From Deltaproteobacteria bacterium (lineage in GTDB: Bacteria > Desulfobacterota > Desulfobaccia > Desulfobaccales > 0-14-0-80-60-11), in the NCBI GenBank assembly GCA_023381945.1, contig JAMCQY010000222.1, positions 1 through 6,635 of the forward strand: a stretch of DNA of 6,635 nucleotides. The letters are read 5' to 3'. The first letter of the stretch is position 1. Each line of letters begins with the position of its first letter. Made by a program: the position numbers and the translations under genes. Below, piece after piece: positions 1 to 5,539 of the stretch. The notes under the pieces were generated by a model. That model did no database searches. It saw nothing but the letters and a program-made list of their open reading frames with translations, and had not been told where the DNA came from.

Positions 1-71
1 CCTTCTTCATGCAACCTTTTAACTTTTTGACGCTGTTTCAGGGTCAGAGCCGCCTGGGAATGGAGTTTCAT
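1..71 (-). CDS. Transposase N-terminus, IS481-like (cut by window edge)
   Basis: Reading the minus strand from an ATG at 71-69 gives 23 open codons and part of a 24th before the window edge. The peptide starts MKLHSQAALTLKQRQ and continues with a basic, helical stretch ending LHEE. An N-terminus of the form M-x-(L/I)-H-x-x-A-x-L-T-x-x-x-R is familiar from IS481-type and related integrase-core transposases, where it leads into a helix-turn-helix. The start is well supported: AAGGAGG lies at 85-79 on the minus strand, 7 nt ahead of the ATG, and a TTGACA promoter lies further upstream. The DDE catalytic core is outside the window, so the family rests on about 20 residues. It could be another HTH protein. 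That this is a real gene start is more certain than its family. Confidence 0.55.
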   Translation of the reverse strand, partial: MKLHSQAALTLKQRQKVKRLHEE

Positions 72-78
72 GAGTTTC

Positions 79-85
79 CCTCCTT
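79..85 (-). promoter_or_regulatory. Shine-Dalgarno of the leftward transposase gene
   Basis: The minus strand reads AAGGAGG here, a full match to the anti-16S core. It sits 7 nt before the ATG at 71-69 and fixes that start codon. Confidence 0.7.
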
Positions 86-93
86 ACCCAAGC

Positions 94-123
94 ATATTAA
101 TGTATGTTAATGTCTATTGTCAA
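94..123 (-). promoter_or_regulatory. Probable leftward sigma-70-type promoter with repeats between its boxes
   Basis: On the minus strand a perfect TTGACA (123-118) is followed after 18 nt by TAATAT (99-94), 4 of 6 matches to the -10 consensus. Transcription would start about 10-15 nt before the transposase ribosome binding site. Between the boxes, on the plus strand, TTAATGT occurs twice, 10 bp apart (97-103 and 107-113). The -35 box sits inside the small palindrome TATTGTCAATA (115-125). One helical turn between the repeats is what an operator would look like, but no regulator can be named. Confidence 0.5.
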
Positions 124-127
124 TACA

Positions 128-155
128 ATTAGGGATTAGGGATTAGGGGTTAGGG
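128..155 (+). repeat. Heptamer tandem array, 3 x ATTAGGG plus GTTAGGG
   Basis: Four contiguous 7-bp units: ATTAGGG at 128, 135 and 142, then GTTAGGG at 149. The G-runs at 132-134, 139-141, 146-149 and 153-156 are separated by ATTA, ATTA and TTA, which satisfies the usual four-run G-quadruplex pattern. The array lies between the leftward transposase promoter and the start of the 197 gene, about 40 nt before that start. Confidence 0.85.
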
Positions 156-165
156 GCAGGCGAGA

Positions 166-193
166 CTACTGACCACTGGCTACTGGCTACTAA
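166..193 (+). repeat. Second heptamer array, CTACTGG-type, degenerate
   Basis: Four 7-bp units in register: CTACTGA (166), CCACTGG (173), CTACTGG (180), CTACTAA (187). It begins 10 nt after the ATTAGGG array and ends 3 nt before the ATG at 197, so it occupies the place where a Shine-Dalgarno would be expected. The unit sequence is unrelated to the first array although the period is the same. Confidence 0.75.
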
Positions 194-196
194 ATT

Positions 197-751
197 ATGG
201 CACAACTGCCTGATCCAACGGCGGCGCTATCTCCTGAAGCCCAGGAGCTCTATGACCAACTGGTATCCCGGCGCGGCCGCATTGACGGGATGTACCGCAG
301 CCTGCTCAATCATCCCCGTCTCACTCGGTACGTCAGCGATTTAGGTACATATTTGCGTTTCGGGGCCGGGGGCTTGCCGGACGCCCTGCGGGAATTGACC
401 ATCCTTTGGCTGGCCCGGCAACTGGGGGCGGCCTATGAATGGGTCAAGCACGTGGGCCCGGCGAGGCAGTCCGGGATTCCTGACGCGGTAATCGAGGCCC
501 TGCGCACCCGCAAAGAACTGCACCTCGATGCCACCCAGGCGGCCGCCCTGACCGTGGCCCGTAGCGTCCTGGAACGGCGCTCTGTTCCGGCGGAGGTTCA
601 AGAGGGCCTGGCTGCGAAGATCGGTTTGCCGGCGGTGATCGAACTGGTCGTGTTGGTGGGTTTTTATCAAATGATTGCTGGAGTGATCTTCGCCTTTGAC
701 GTCCCATTGCCGGAAGGCGCCGAGGCGCCTTTTGAGCCCGAAGGTGCTTGA
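197..751 (+). CDS. Carboxymuconolactone decarboxylase/AhpD-fold protein
   Basis: This 184-residue protein resembles the carboxymuconolactone decarboxylase (CMD) family, an all-helical fold with both decarboxylases and AhpD-type peroxidase partners. The family signature is at residues 63-85: LRELTILWLARQLGAAYEW followed by V-K-H, with Arg65/Glu66 and the Y-E-W-x-x-H motif. The usual N-terminal part (L-S-P-E-A-Q-x-L-Y, then R-G-x-I-x-G-M-Y-R-S-L-L) is at 11-37. There is no cysteine anywhere, so the CxxC thiol chemistry of AhpD is excluded. A decarboxylase-like or unknown role is more likely. The ATG at 197 keeps the conserved N-terminus but has no Shine-Dalgarno; heptamer repeats fill that position. 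It lies 71 bp before the next gene on the same strand and may be co-transcribed, but no pathway partner is visible. Family placement is firm; substrate is unknown. Confidence 0.85.
   Translation: MAQLPDPTAALSPEAQELYDQLVSRRGRIDGMYRSLLNHPRLTRYVSDLGTYLRFGAGGLPDALRELTILWLARQLGAAYEWVKHVGPARQSGIPDAVIEALRTRKELHLDATQAAALTVARSVLERRSVPAEVQEGLAAKIGLPAVIELVVLVGFYQMIAGVIFAFDVPLPEGAEAPFEPEGA
714..733 (+). terminator. GC-rich hairpin with short T tract at the end of the CMD gene (weak)
   Basis: AAGGCGCC (714-721) and GGCGCCTT (724-731) form a near-perfect stem with a tight loop, followed by TTTT overall (730-733). It lies inside the coding sequence, 18 bp before the stop codon. A separate T6 run follows the stop at 752-757. 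Neither is a convincing intrinsic terminator, so read-through into the downstream operon is possible. Confidence 0.2.
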
Positions 752-781
752 TTTTTTCGCCGGTGGCACTAGCTTATCTTT

Positions 782-809
782 GCTGACGGCTGAATGCTGA
801 TACCTGAAA
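782..809 (+). repeat. Third heptamer array, GCTGAnn-type
   Basis: Four 7-bp units in register: GCTGACG (782), GCTGAAT (789), GCTGATA (796), CCTGAAA (803), followed by GCT. It fills most of the gap before the TTG start at 823. It shares the 7-bp period and the pre-gene position of the arrays at 128 and 166, but not their sequence. Confidence 0.7.
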
Positions 810-822
810 GCTCTGGAAAAAT

Positions 823-2094
823 TTGGACTCCTTCTGGTCAGATCCTAATCTCCCTCGCTACATTGCCCTGGGCGTGTTGGTGCTGCTCTGCGCCTTTTTT
901 GCCGCCACCGAAACCTCCCTCTTCGCCTTGAGTCCACTGGACCGCCTGCGCCTAAAAGAGCGTAAACGAGCCCGGGGAGAACTGGTGGAGGCTATTCTGG
1001 CCCGGCCTCGCCGCCTGCTGGTTACCGTGACTATTGGGGTGGAGACCGCCAGCACAATTTTTTCGGTGCTGGCCACCTCCATGGCCATCGCCGTCTGGGG
1101 ACACCGGGGGGAGTGGCTGGTGGTGCTGCTCTTTGTTCCTACCTTCCAGTTTCTGGGAGAAATTGTCCCCAAATCCCTTGCCCTTGCCTATCCCACCCGT
1201 TTGTCCAGTTGGCTGGCCCCCTTGGTCGGTCCGACCATCATGTTGCTGACCCCTTTCCGAGTGGTGGCTATGCAGATCAGCCGGGGGCTCCTGGCCGCTT
1301 TCGGATTTCGTCCCGAACTCCAGGTGCCGGGGATGCACCAGGAGGATTTCGTCCGCATGGTGGAGGAGAGCCACCTCCGGGGCCTGATCGCCGAAATGGA
1401 GCGGGATTTTATCCAGAATCTCCTGAGCTTTGGAGAACTGCGGGTGGGGCAGATCATGGTGCCCCGCCCCGACATCTTCACCCTCCCCGCTGACACGCCC
1501 TGCCGAGACCTGATACAGGCCATCAAAAATTCCCGCTTTTCCCGGGTGCCCATCTATCAGGACGATCCCGATAACGTCCTGGGACTCCTGCATGCCAAGG
1601 ATATCCTGGGATTGGAGCCGCAGAACCTCTGTGAGGACAAGGTGATCGAGAATATTCTGCGGCCCGCCTACTACGTGCCGGAGAACAAGAAGGCCTTCGA
1701 CCTGTTAACTGAACTGCAGGCCCAGCATCTGCGTCTGGCCCTGGTTGTGGACGAATATGGCTCACTGGTGGGGTTGGTGAGCGTCGAGGACCTGCTTGAA
1801 GAACTCTGCGGCGAGATTCCCCAGGAGTTCAAGGTGGAAGAGAAGCTCCTGGAGGAGATCGGGCCGGGACTCTGGCGGGTGAAGGCCACCATGTCACTGG
1901 CGGACTTCAATGAGGCCCTGGGTCTGGAGTTGCCCACGGAAGAATTCGACTCCATCGGCGGCTTGGTCCTGAATCTTTTCGGGGCCCTGCCCCGTGAAGG
2001 ACGGAGGGTGGCTTATGACCATCTCAGCTTCCAGGTGACCCGGATGAAGGGCACCCGCATCCTGGAGCTCAAGGTGCGACGGGAACAATCATGA
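823..2094 (+). CDS. CNNM/CBS/CorC-family membrane protein, first paralog (hemolysin C family)
   Basis: This 423-residue protein has the full CorB/CorC-HlyC architecture. A CNNM (DUF21) membrane domain covers about 12-155, with hydrophobic segments near 12-33, 66-90, 97-118 and 129-150. A CBS pair spans about 205-330, including MVPRPD (212-217) and V-V-D-E-Y-G-x-L-V-G (308-317). A CorC_HlyC domain covers about 345-420. Family members act in Mg2+/Co2+ export or its regulation at the inner membrane; the hemolysin name is historical. GEIVPKS (112-118) holds the conserved Glu. The usual S in A-A-S-E is Thr (A-A-T-E, 27-30), and the Asn of the G-N-N-L-V-N motif appears to be Ser (about 76). The start is TTG with a weak GGAAAA upstream; an in-frame stop at 805-807 blocks a longer start. 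It overlaps the next gene by 4 nt (ATGA). Confidence 0.92.
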   Translation: MDSFWSDPNLPRYIALGVLVLLCAFFAATETSLFALSPLDRLRLKERKRARGELVEAILARPRRLLVTVTIGVETASTIFSVLATSMAIAVWGHRGEWLVVLLFVPTFQFLGEIVPKSLALAYPTRLSSWLAPLVGPTIMLLTPFRVVAMQISRGLLAAFGFRPELQVPGMHQEDFVRMVEESHLRGLIAEMERDFIQNLLSFGELRVGQIMVPRPDIFTLPADTPCRDLIQAIKNSRFSRVPIYQDDPDNVLGLLHAKDILGLEPQNLCEDKVIENILRPAYYVPENKKAFDLLTELQAQHLRLALVVDEYGSLVGLVSVEDLLEELCGEIPQEFKVEEKLLEEIGPGLWRVKATMSLADFNEALGLELPTEEFDSIGGLVLNLFGALPREGRRVAYDHLSFQVTRMKGTRILELKVRREQS

Positions 2095-3332
2095 GCTACG
2101 GCATCCTCATCATCTTCATCCCGCTCCTGCTCCTGGAAGCCTTCTTCGCGGCCTCCGAAATCGCCCTGGTCTCGGCCAACCGCCGCCGCCTGCACCACCG
2201 GGCCGAGGAGGGTTACCGGGATGCCCGTCTGGCCTTGCGGCTCCTGGCTCGCCCGGAGTATTTCCTGGCCACCACCCTGCTGGGAGCCTACATGGCCGCG
2301 GCGGTGAATACGGTGCTGGTGACCGCCTTCTTCCTGAACCTGTTCGGAAAGGCGGCCGAACTTCCCATCCTTATCGCCCTCCCCCCCTTGATCCTGATCC
2401 TGGGGGAGATCATCCCCAAGTCCATCGGCCGCCAGCAGGCCACCTTGCTGGCAGAGCGCCTGGCTCCAATGCTCTGGGCCGCCTCCTGGGTCATGTATCC
2501 TATTACCTGGGTGTTTGCCGTCCTCAGCCGCCTGATCTTACTGGCCGCCGGGGTCCGCCAGACCGGCCAGTTGCCCTTCATCACCCGGGAAGACCTGCGT
2601 CTGGTGGTGACCAAAAGCGGCCCGGAGGTGGACCTCAAGGGCAAGGAACGCCTCTTTATCCAGCGTATCCTTCATTTCAGCCAGCGCACCGTCAAGGAGG
2701 TGATGGTCCCGCTCATTCGGGTGACTGCCATTCCGGATACGCTGACCATCGGCCAGGCCCAGGAAGAGTTCCGCAATACCCAGTTCTCCCGTCTGCCGGT
2801 ATACCATCGGCGCATCGACAACCTCACCGGCGTGCTGCACAGCTTCGATCTTCTGGGCGAGGAACATCGGGAGCGCCCCGTCAAGCCGCTCATCCGGCCG
2901 GTGAAATATGAGCCGGAACTGAAAAAGATCGACCGCTTGCTGGCCGAGATGCAGCGCGAGGGGAGTCACCTGGCCGTCGTGGTGGATGAATACGGCGGCG
3001 CCGTGGGCATTGTCGCCATCGAAGACCTGCTGGAAGAGATTGTCGGCGAGATTTCCGATGAATTTGACCAGGAGGTCACGCCTTACCGCAAGATCGGCGA
3101 AGGCCACTACCTCATCAGCGCCCGCACCGAAATCAAGGCGCTCAATGAATTGCTGAAGATCGACCTGCCCCCCGGGGATTACGAAACCCTGGCGGGCTTT
3201 CTCATCGCCCAATTGGGCGACCTGCCCCGGGGCGGCGAAAAGGTGCAGTACCGCAATCTGAAATTTATCGTGCGCGCCAGCGAGGCCCGGGCCGTCAAGG
3301 AGGTGGAACTCATTGTCGAACGTCCCGAGTAA
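2091..3332 (+). CDS. CNNM/CBS/CorC-family membrane protein, second paralog
   Basis: This 413-residue paralog of the upstream gene has the same domain order. The CNNM domain covers about 3-155, with hydrophobic segments near 3-25, 59-81, 92-112 and 126-152. The CBS pair covers about 200-320, with MVPLIR at 205-210 and [11 protein letters not shown] at 296-306. The C-terminal CorC_HlyC domain covers about 335-412. It keeps the canonical [11 protein letters not shown] (20-30) and GEIIPKS (105-111), but the G-N-N-L-V-N-like stretch reads GAYMAAAVN (65-73), with Ala where the family Asn would align. The ATG overlaps the upstream stop as ATGA, and GGGA lies 6 nt ahead, so translation is probably coupled. 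CNNM proteins are dimers, so a heterodimer of the two products is plausible but unproven. The 3' end carries the Shine-Dalgarno and start of larC. Confidence 0.93.
   Translation: MSYGILIIFIPLLLLEAFFAASEIALVSANRRRLHHRAEEGYRDARLALRLLARPEYFLATTLLGAYMAAAVNTVLVTAFFLNLFGKAAELPILIALPPLILILGEIIPKSIGRQQATLLAERLAPMLWAASWVMYPITWVFAVLSRLILLAAGVRQTGQLPFITREDLRLVVTKSGPEVDLKGKERLFIQRILHFSQRTVKEVMVPLIRVTAIPDTLTIGQAQEEFRNTQFSRLPVYHRRIDNLTGVLHSFDLLGEEHRERPVKPLIRPVKYEPELKKIDRLLAEMQREGSHLAVVVDEYGGAVGIVAIEDLLEEIVGEISDEFDQEVTPYRKIGEGHYLISARTEIKALNELLKIDLPPGDYETLAGFLIAQLGDLPRGGEKVQYRNLKFIVRASEARAVKEVELIVERPE
3297..3304 (+). promoter_or_regulatory. Strong Shine-Dalgarno for larC inside the upstream gene
   Basis: AAGGAGGT, 8 nt before the TTG at 3313. 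It supports the non-ATG start, which leaves a 20-nt overlap with the CorC-type gene ending at 3332. No in-frame ATG lies nearby that would keep the conserved N-terminus. Confidence 0.75.
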
Positions 3333-4497
3333 CGCACGTTGGGCCTTTTTTGACTGCTTCGCCGGCATCAGCGGCGACATGACCCTGGGGGCCCTTATCG
3401 ACCTGGGCCTGCCGGTTTCCGACCTGGAGGAGCTGCTGAATCTTCTGGGTCTGGCTGAAGTGAAGCTGGCGGCGCCAAGGCAGACCAAGGATCATCTTAC
3501 CGGAGTGCAGCTCTCCGTGGATTTTCGCTTCCGCAGCCCCCAACCCACCCGGAGCTACCGGGAGATCCATGCCCTGATCAATGGCGCGGCCTTGAGCGCC
3601 GGGGTGCAGGAGCGCAGTCTGGCCATGTTCCGTCTCCTGGGAGAGGTGGAGGCGCGGATTCACGGCCAGCCTCTGGAGGAGGTGCACTTCCACGAATTAG
3701 GAGCCCTGGATACCATCCTGGATATCGTGGGGGTGGCCTACGCAGTGGAAAAATTAGGGATCACCAGGGTCTTTTGCAGTTCCTTGCCCATGGGTTACGG
3801 CATGATCACTGCGGGTCACGGCCGCCTGCCCAACCCGGCGCCCGCCACGCTGGAACTGCTCAAGGGCCTGCCGGTCTATGGCACCGACCTGCCAGGGGAA
3901 TTGGTCACCCCCACCGGGGCCGTGATCTTAAAGGGTCTGGAGGCAATTTTTGAGCCCTGTCCGCCCTTGCGTCTGGAACGGGTGGGTTACGGGGCCGGCA
4001 CCCGGGAGCTGCCAGGTCATCCCAATCTGCTGCGCATTTACCTGGGCGAGCCAATCGCTGCGGTTCCCGGCCACCGCGAGCGCGTTTTGGTCCTGGAGAC
4101 CCACATCGACGACATGAACCCGGAGCTCTACGAGCCTCTGATGGCCGGCCTCTTCTCCGCCGGAGCCCTGGACGTGGCCTTAAGTCATATCCAAATGAAG
4201 AAGGGCCGCCCCGGGGTGGCCCTGACGGTGATCGCGCCTTTGGCGGCCCGGGAAAGCTGTCTTGCGCAGCTGTTCACCGAATCCACCACGCTGGGGGTGC
4301 GGGTAAGCGAGGTGGAACGGGTGGCGGCTCGCCGCTGGCAGGAGACCATCGACACGCCCTACGGCCCCCTTGCGGTAAAGGTCATGGAGTACGGCGGCCG
4401 CCGCCGCGTCATGCCGGAGTACGAAGCCTGCCGGAAGCTGGCAGCAGCCACTGGTCTGCCGCTTCTGGAGGTCTATCGCCTGGTGCCGCGGGACTAG
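3313..4497 (+). CDS. larC: Nickel-pincer cofactor biosynthesis protein LarC
   Basis: This 394-residue protein matches LarC (former DUF111 family), the CTP-dependent cyclometallase that inserts Ni into the pyridinium bis-thiocarboxylate mononucleotide to complete the nickel-pincer cofactor of lactate racemase-type enzymes. Visible signatures in order: DCFAGISGDM (14-23); HFHELGALDTILDIVG (125-140); H-G-R-L-P-N-P-A-P-A-T (169-179); GELVTPTGA (195-203); HIDDMNPE (264-271); MKKGRPG (295-301); TTLGVR (325-330); PEYEACRKLA (368-377). Length is typical of full-length LarC. It is one uninterrupted ORF, unlike the frameshifted larC1/larC2 of Lactiplantibacillus plantarum. Start is TTG with a strong Shine-Dalgarno; it overlaps the upstream gene by 20 nt. 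larA, larB and larE are not in the window. Coupling to two CorC-type genes suggests shared expression with divalent-metal handling. Confidence 0.95.
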   Translation: MSNVPSNARWAFFDCFAGISGDMTLGALIDLGLPVSDLEELLNLLGLAEVKLAAPRQTKDHLTGVQLSVDFRFRSPQPTRSYREIHALINGAALSAGVQERSLAMFRLLGEVEARIHGQPLEEVHFHELGALDTILDIVGVAYAVEKLGITRVFCSSLPMGYGMITAGHGRLPNPAPATLELLKGLPVYGTDLPGELVTPTGAVILKGLEAIFEPCPPLRLERVGYGAGTRELPGHPNLLRIYLGEPIAAVPGHRERVLVLETHIDDMNPELYEPLMAGLFSAGALDVALSHIQMKKGRPGVALTVIAPLAARESCLAQLFTESTTLGVRVSEVERVAARRWQETIDTPYGPLAVKVMEYGGRRRVMPEYEACRKLAAATGLPLLEVYRLVPRD

Positions 4498-4580
4498 CTC
4501 CGTCTTCCGGCCCATCATCTCGACTTCCTCAAAGGCAGATGATTAAAAACGTTGCAGCCCGATTGATTCCGGTCGTCAGT

Positions 4581-4605
4581 ATAACTATTTTTTAGCCATA
4601 GTTAT
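4581..4605. repeat. AT-rich perfect inverted repeat, ATAACTAT/ATAGTTAT
   Basis: Perfect 8-bp arms (4581-4588 and 4598-4605) with a 9-nt spacer containing TTTTT. It abuts the left end of the element at 4608. There is no T tract after the 3' arm, so it is not a typical terminator. It could be an operator-type dyad or older repeat debris. Confidence 0.55.
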
Positions 4606-4647
4606 TAGAGCCTCTTGCAAAATTCATTTAGAGAACGAAGAATCTTC

Positions 4648-4776
4648 TTATAGCGTTTGCCAAAAGTTTTTTCTGATAACCCGATGGATTGTAGGGGCGG
4701 ACCCATGTGTCCGCCCGCAGGAGGGCGCACACGCGGGTGCGCCCCTACAAGAAATTATTTTTGGCAATCGCTATAA
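4648..4776. repeat. Inner nested inverted repeat, TTATAGCG... ends
   Basis: The 27-bp arms 4648-4674 (beginning TTATAGCGTTTGCCAAAA) and 4750-4776 (reverse complement beginning TTATAGCGATTGCCAAAA) match at 23 of 27 positions. The 60-bp palindrome at 4690-4749 lies between them, directly against the right arm and 15 bp from the left arm. This may be a separate small element inserted into the larger one, or the stem of one large folded repeat. Confidence 0.65.
4690..4749. repeat. 60-bp GC-rich palindrome, TGTAGGGGCG...CGCCCCTACA
   Basis: The outer 10 bp of each arm are perfectly complementary (4690-4699 and 4740-4749). The inner 17 bp match at 13 positions (4700-4716 against 4723-4739), around a 6-nt loop. 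No T tract follows, so it is not an intrinsic terminator. Palindromes beginning GTAGGGGCG are, from memory, a common interspersed type in environmental bacterial genomes; copy number here is not known. Confidence 0.75.
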
Positions 4777-4822
4777 TTGCCGGATAATTCCCTGGTGGCA
4801 CAAGCTTTCTATCCTGTGCAAG

Positions 4823-4840
4823 CGCAGGCTGAAGCCTGCG
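4823..4840. repeat. Short GC hairpin CGCAGGCT/AGCCTGCG
   Basis: Arms of 8 bp (4823-4830 and 4833-4840) with two unpaired bases between them. In practice this is a 7-bp stem with a TGAA tetraloop. It lies just inside the right end of the MITE-like element. No U-tract follows. Confidence 0.6.
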
Positions 4841-4848
4841 GCTGCATT

Positions 4849-4876
4849 TTGCATGAGGCTCATTAGTTTGAATAAT
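4849..4876 (+). promoter_or_regulatory. Possible hybrid promoter of the PAS gene at the MITE right end
   Basis: TTGCAT (4849-4854, inside the right terminal repeat) is followed after 16 nt by AATAAT (4871-4876, outside the element; 5 of 6 to TATAAT). Transcription would begin near 4883, upstream of the Shine-Dalgarno at 4899 and downstream of the ATG at 4878. The -35 match is only 3 of 6, so this is tentative. Confidence 0.3.
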
Positions 4877-4907
4877 TATGGATAAGAACCACGTGGTTGA
4901 GGTTTGT

Positions 4908-5423
4908 ATGAAGGCTGTCAAAAAGGCAACTGAGCATCTCGAAGATGAAATGCGGGGGTTGCGCCGGAAAATTGCCGATCTAGAAGAGGACAATATAAAA
5001 AATCGGCGGTTAATTGAGGCCTGGCGGGATTTGTGGGCCCAATATGAGGCCATAATCGAGGCCTTCGATGGACTGATCTATATCTGTTCCGAGAACTATG
5101 AAGTGGAGTTTATGAACCAGCGTTTCATTGAACGGACTGGCTATTATCCTCTGGGGCAAAAATGTTACAAAGCCCTGCACGGCCTCGATGACGTCTGTCC
5201 CTGGTGCGTCAATGACCGGGTCTTCAGGGGAGAGAAGGTCACCTGGGAAGTATTAAGCCCCAAAGATCACCGCTGGTATCGGGTGGTGAACACCCTCATC
5301 CGCCACCCCGACGGCTCCATGTCCAAGATGGCCTTGATTCAGGACATCACCGAACTCAAGGAAGCGAGGGAAGCGCAGAGAAGTAAAACCGAGGTAAGCC
5401 CCTCCCAGAGTACAATTCCATAA
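4908..5423 (+). CDS. Small coiled-coil/PAS-domain protein with CPWC cluster, no output domain
   Basis: This 171-residue protein begins with a charged, probably coiled-coil helix (about 5-45), followed by a PAS domain (about 46-154). PAS features include the F-D-G-L-I-Y-I-C core strand, N-Q-R-F-I-E-R-T-G-Y, W-Y-R-V-V-N-T-L-I and the exit linker IQDITELKEA. Cys86, Cys97 and Cys100 (C-Y-K-A-L-H, then CPWC) could bind a metal cluster or sense redox; this is inference. PAS proteins ending in D-I-T-E-x-K-E normally continue into a kinase, GGDEF or other output module, but a stop comes 17 residues later and no such domain follows in 5424-5677. It may be a stand-alone sensor or a truncated kinase. 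GAGG lies 5 nt before the ATG at 4908. The in-frame ATG at 4878 would add 10 residues but has no Shine-Dalgarno. It starts 46 bp after the MITE-like element. Confidence 0.75.
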   Translation: MKAVKKATEHLEDEMRGLRRKIADLEEDNIKNRRLIEAWRDLWAQYEAIIEAFDGLIYICSENYEVEFMNQRFIERTGYYPLGQKCYKALHGLDDVCPWCVNDRVFRGEKVTWEVLSPKDHRWYRVVNTLIRHPDGSMSKMALIQDITELKEAREAQRSKTEVSPSQSTIP

Positions 5424-5539
5424 TCTCTTTCCGGATCCTTCGACTCTTTACCTATCCAGGAAATCCCGGGGATTCCAGACCAGTGGGTTCGATAAAAGCC
5501 AGGGATTTACCGATTGATTTCCATGTTTAATACCAAGTT

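Larger units (their letters stand above)
4608..4861. mobile_element. MITE-like non-autonomous element with 19-bp terminal inverted repeats
   Basis: The left end GAGCCTCTTGCAAAATTCA (4608-4626) and the reverse complement of the right end (4843-4861), GAGCCTCATGCAAAATGCA, match at 17 of 19 positions. ATTA lies directly outside both ends (4604-4607 and 4862-4865), as a 4-bp target duplication would. The 254-bp interior has no ORF. It contains a second nested inverted repeat (4648-4776), a 60-bp palindrome (4690-4749) and a GC hairpin (4823-4840). Short size, terminal repeats, flanking duplication and lack of coding capacity fit a MITE moved in trans. The mobilising IS family is not identifiable here; 4-bp duplications would suit several, including IS5-type elements. 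A related end occurs at 5540-5556. Confidence 0.6.
4498..4877. other. Intergenic region between larC and the PAS gene
   Basis: No convincing ORF. The first 110 bp hold two imperfect terminator candidates: ATCATCT/AGATGAT (4514-4520 with 4537-4543, 16-nt loop, no T tract after it) and an AT-rich 8-bp palindrome (4581-4605). The rest is the nested inverted-repeat element at 4608-4861. No tRNA or riboswitch was recognised. Confidence 0.7.

Noticed and set aside
128..193. Short repeats as a CRISPR array or true telomere
   Set aside because: Units are 7 bp with no spacers, which rules out CRISPR. The telomere resemblance is limited to four units inside an otherwise bacterial gene region.
952..1593. 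213-residue open frame on the minus strand
   Set aside because: Antisense to the CNNM and CBS domains of the first CorC-type gene; no recognisable motif or ribosome binding site.
823..3332. Annotation of the CorC-type genes as haemolysins
   Set aside because: The HlyC/TlyC name is historical for this CNNM-CBS-CorC architecture. Nothing in the sequence indicates a toxin, and the membrane and CBS domains point to cation transport or its regulation.
2538..3488. 316-residue open frame on the minus strand
   Set aside because: It runs antisense across the CorC-type gene and the larC start, both of which have clear family motifs. It is low in family-like features and is a shadow of GC-biased coding.
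4514..4543. ATCATCT/AGATGAT dyad as the larC terminator
   Set aside because: The stem is AT-rich and only 7 bp, the loop is 16 nt, and no T tract follows (TAAAAAC).
4690..4749. 60-bp palindrome as an intrinsic terminator
   Set aside because: The stem is strong but is followed by AGAAATT rather than a T run, and it sits inside a repeat element.
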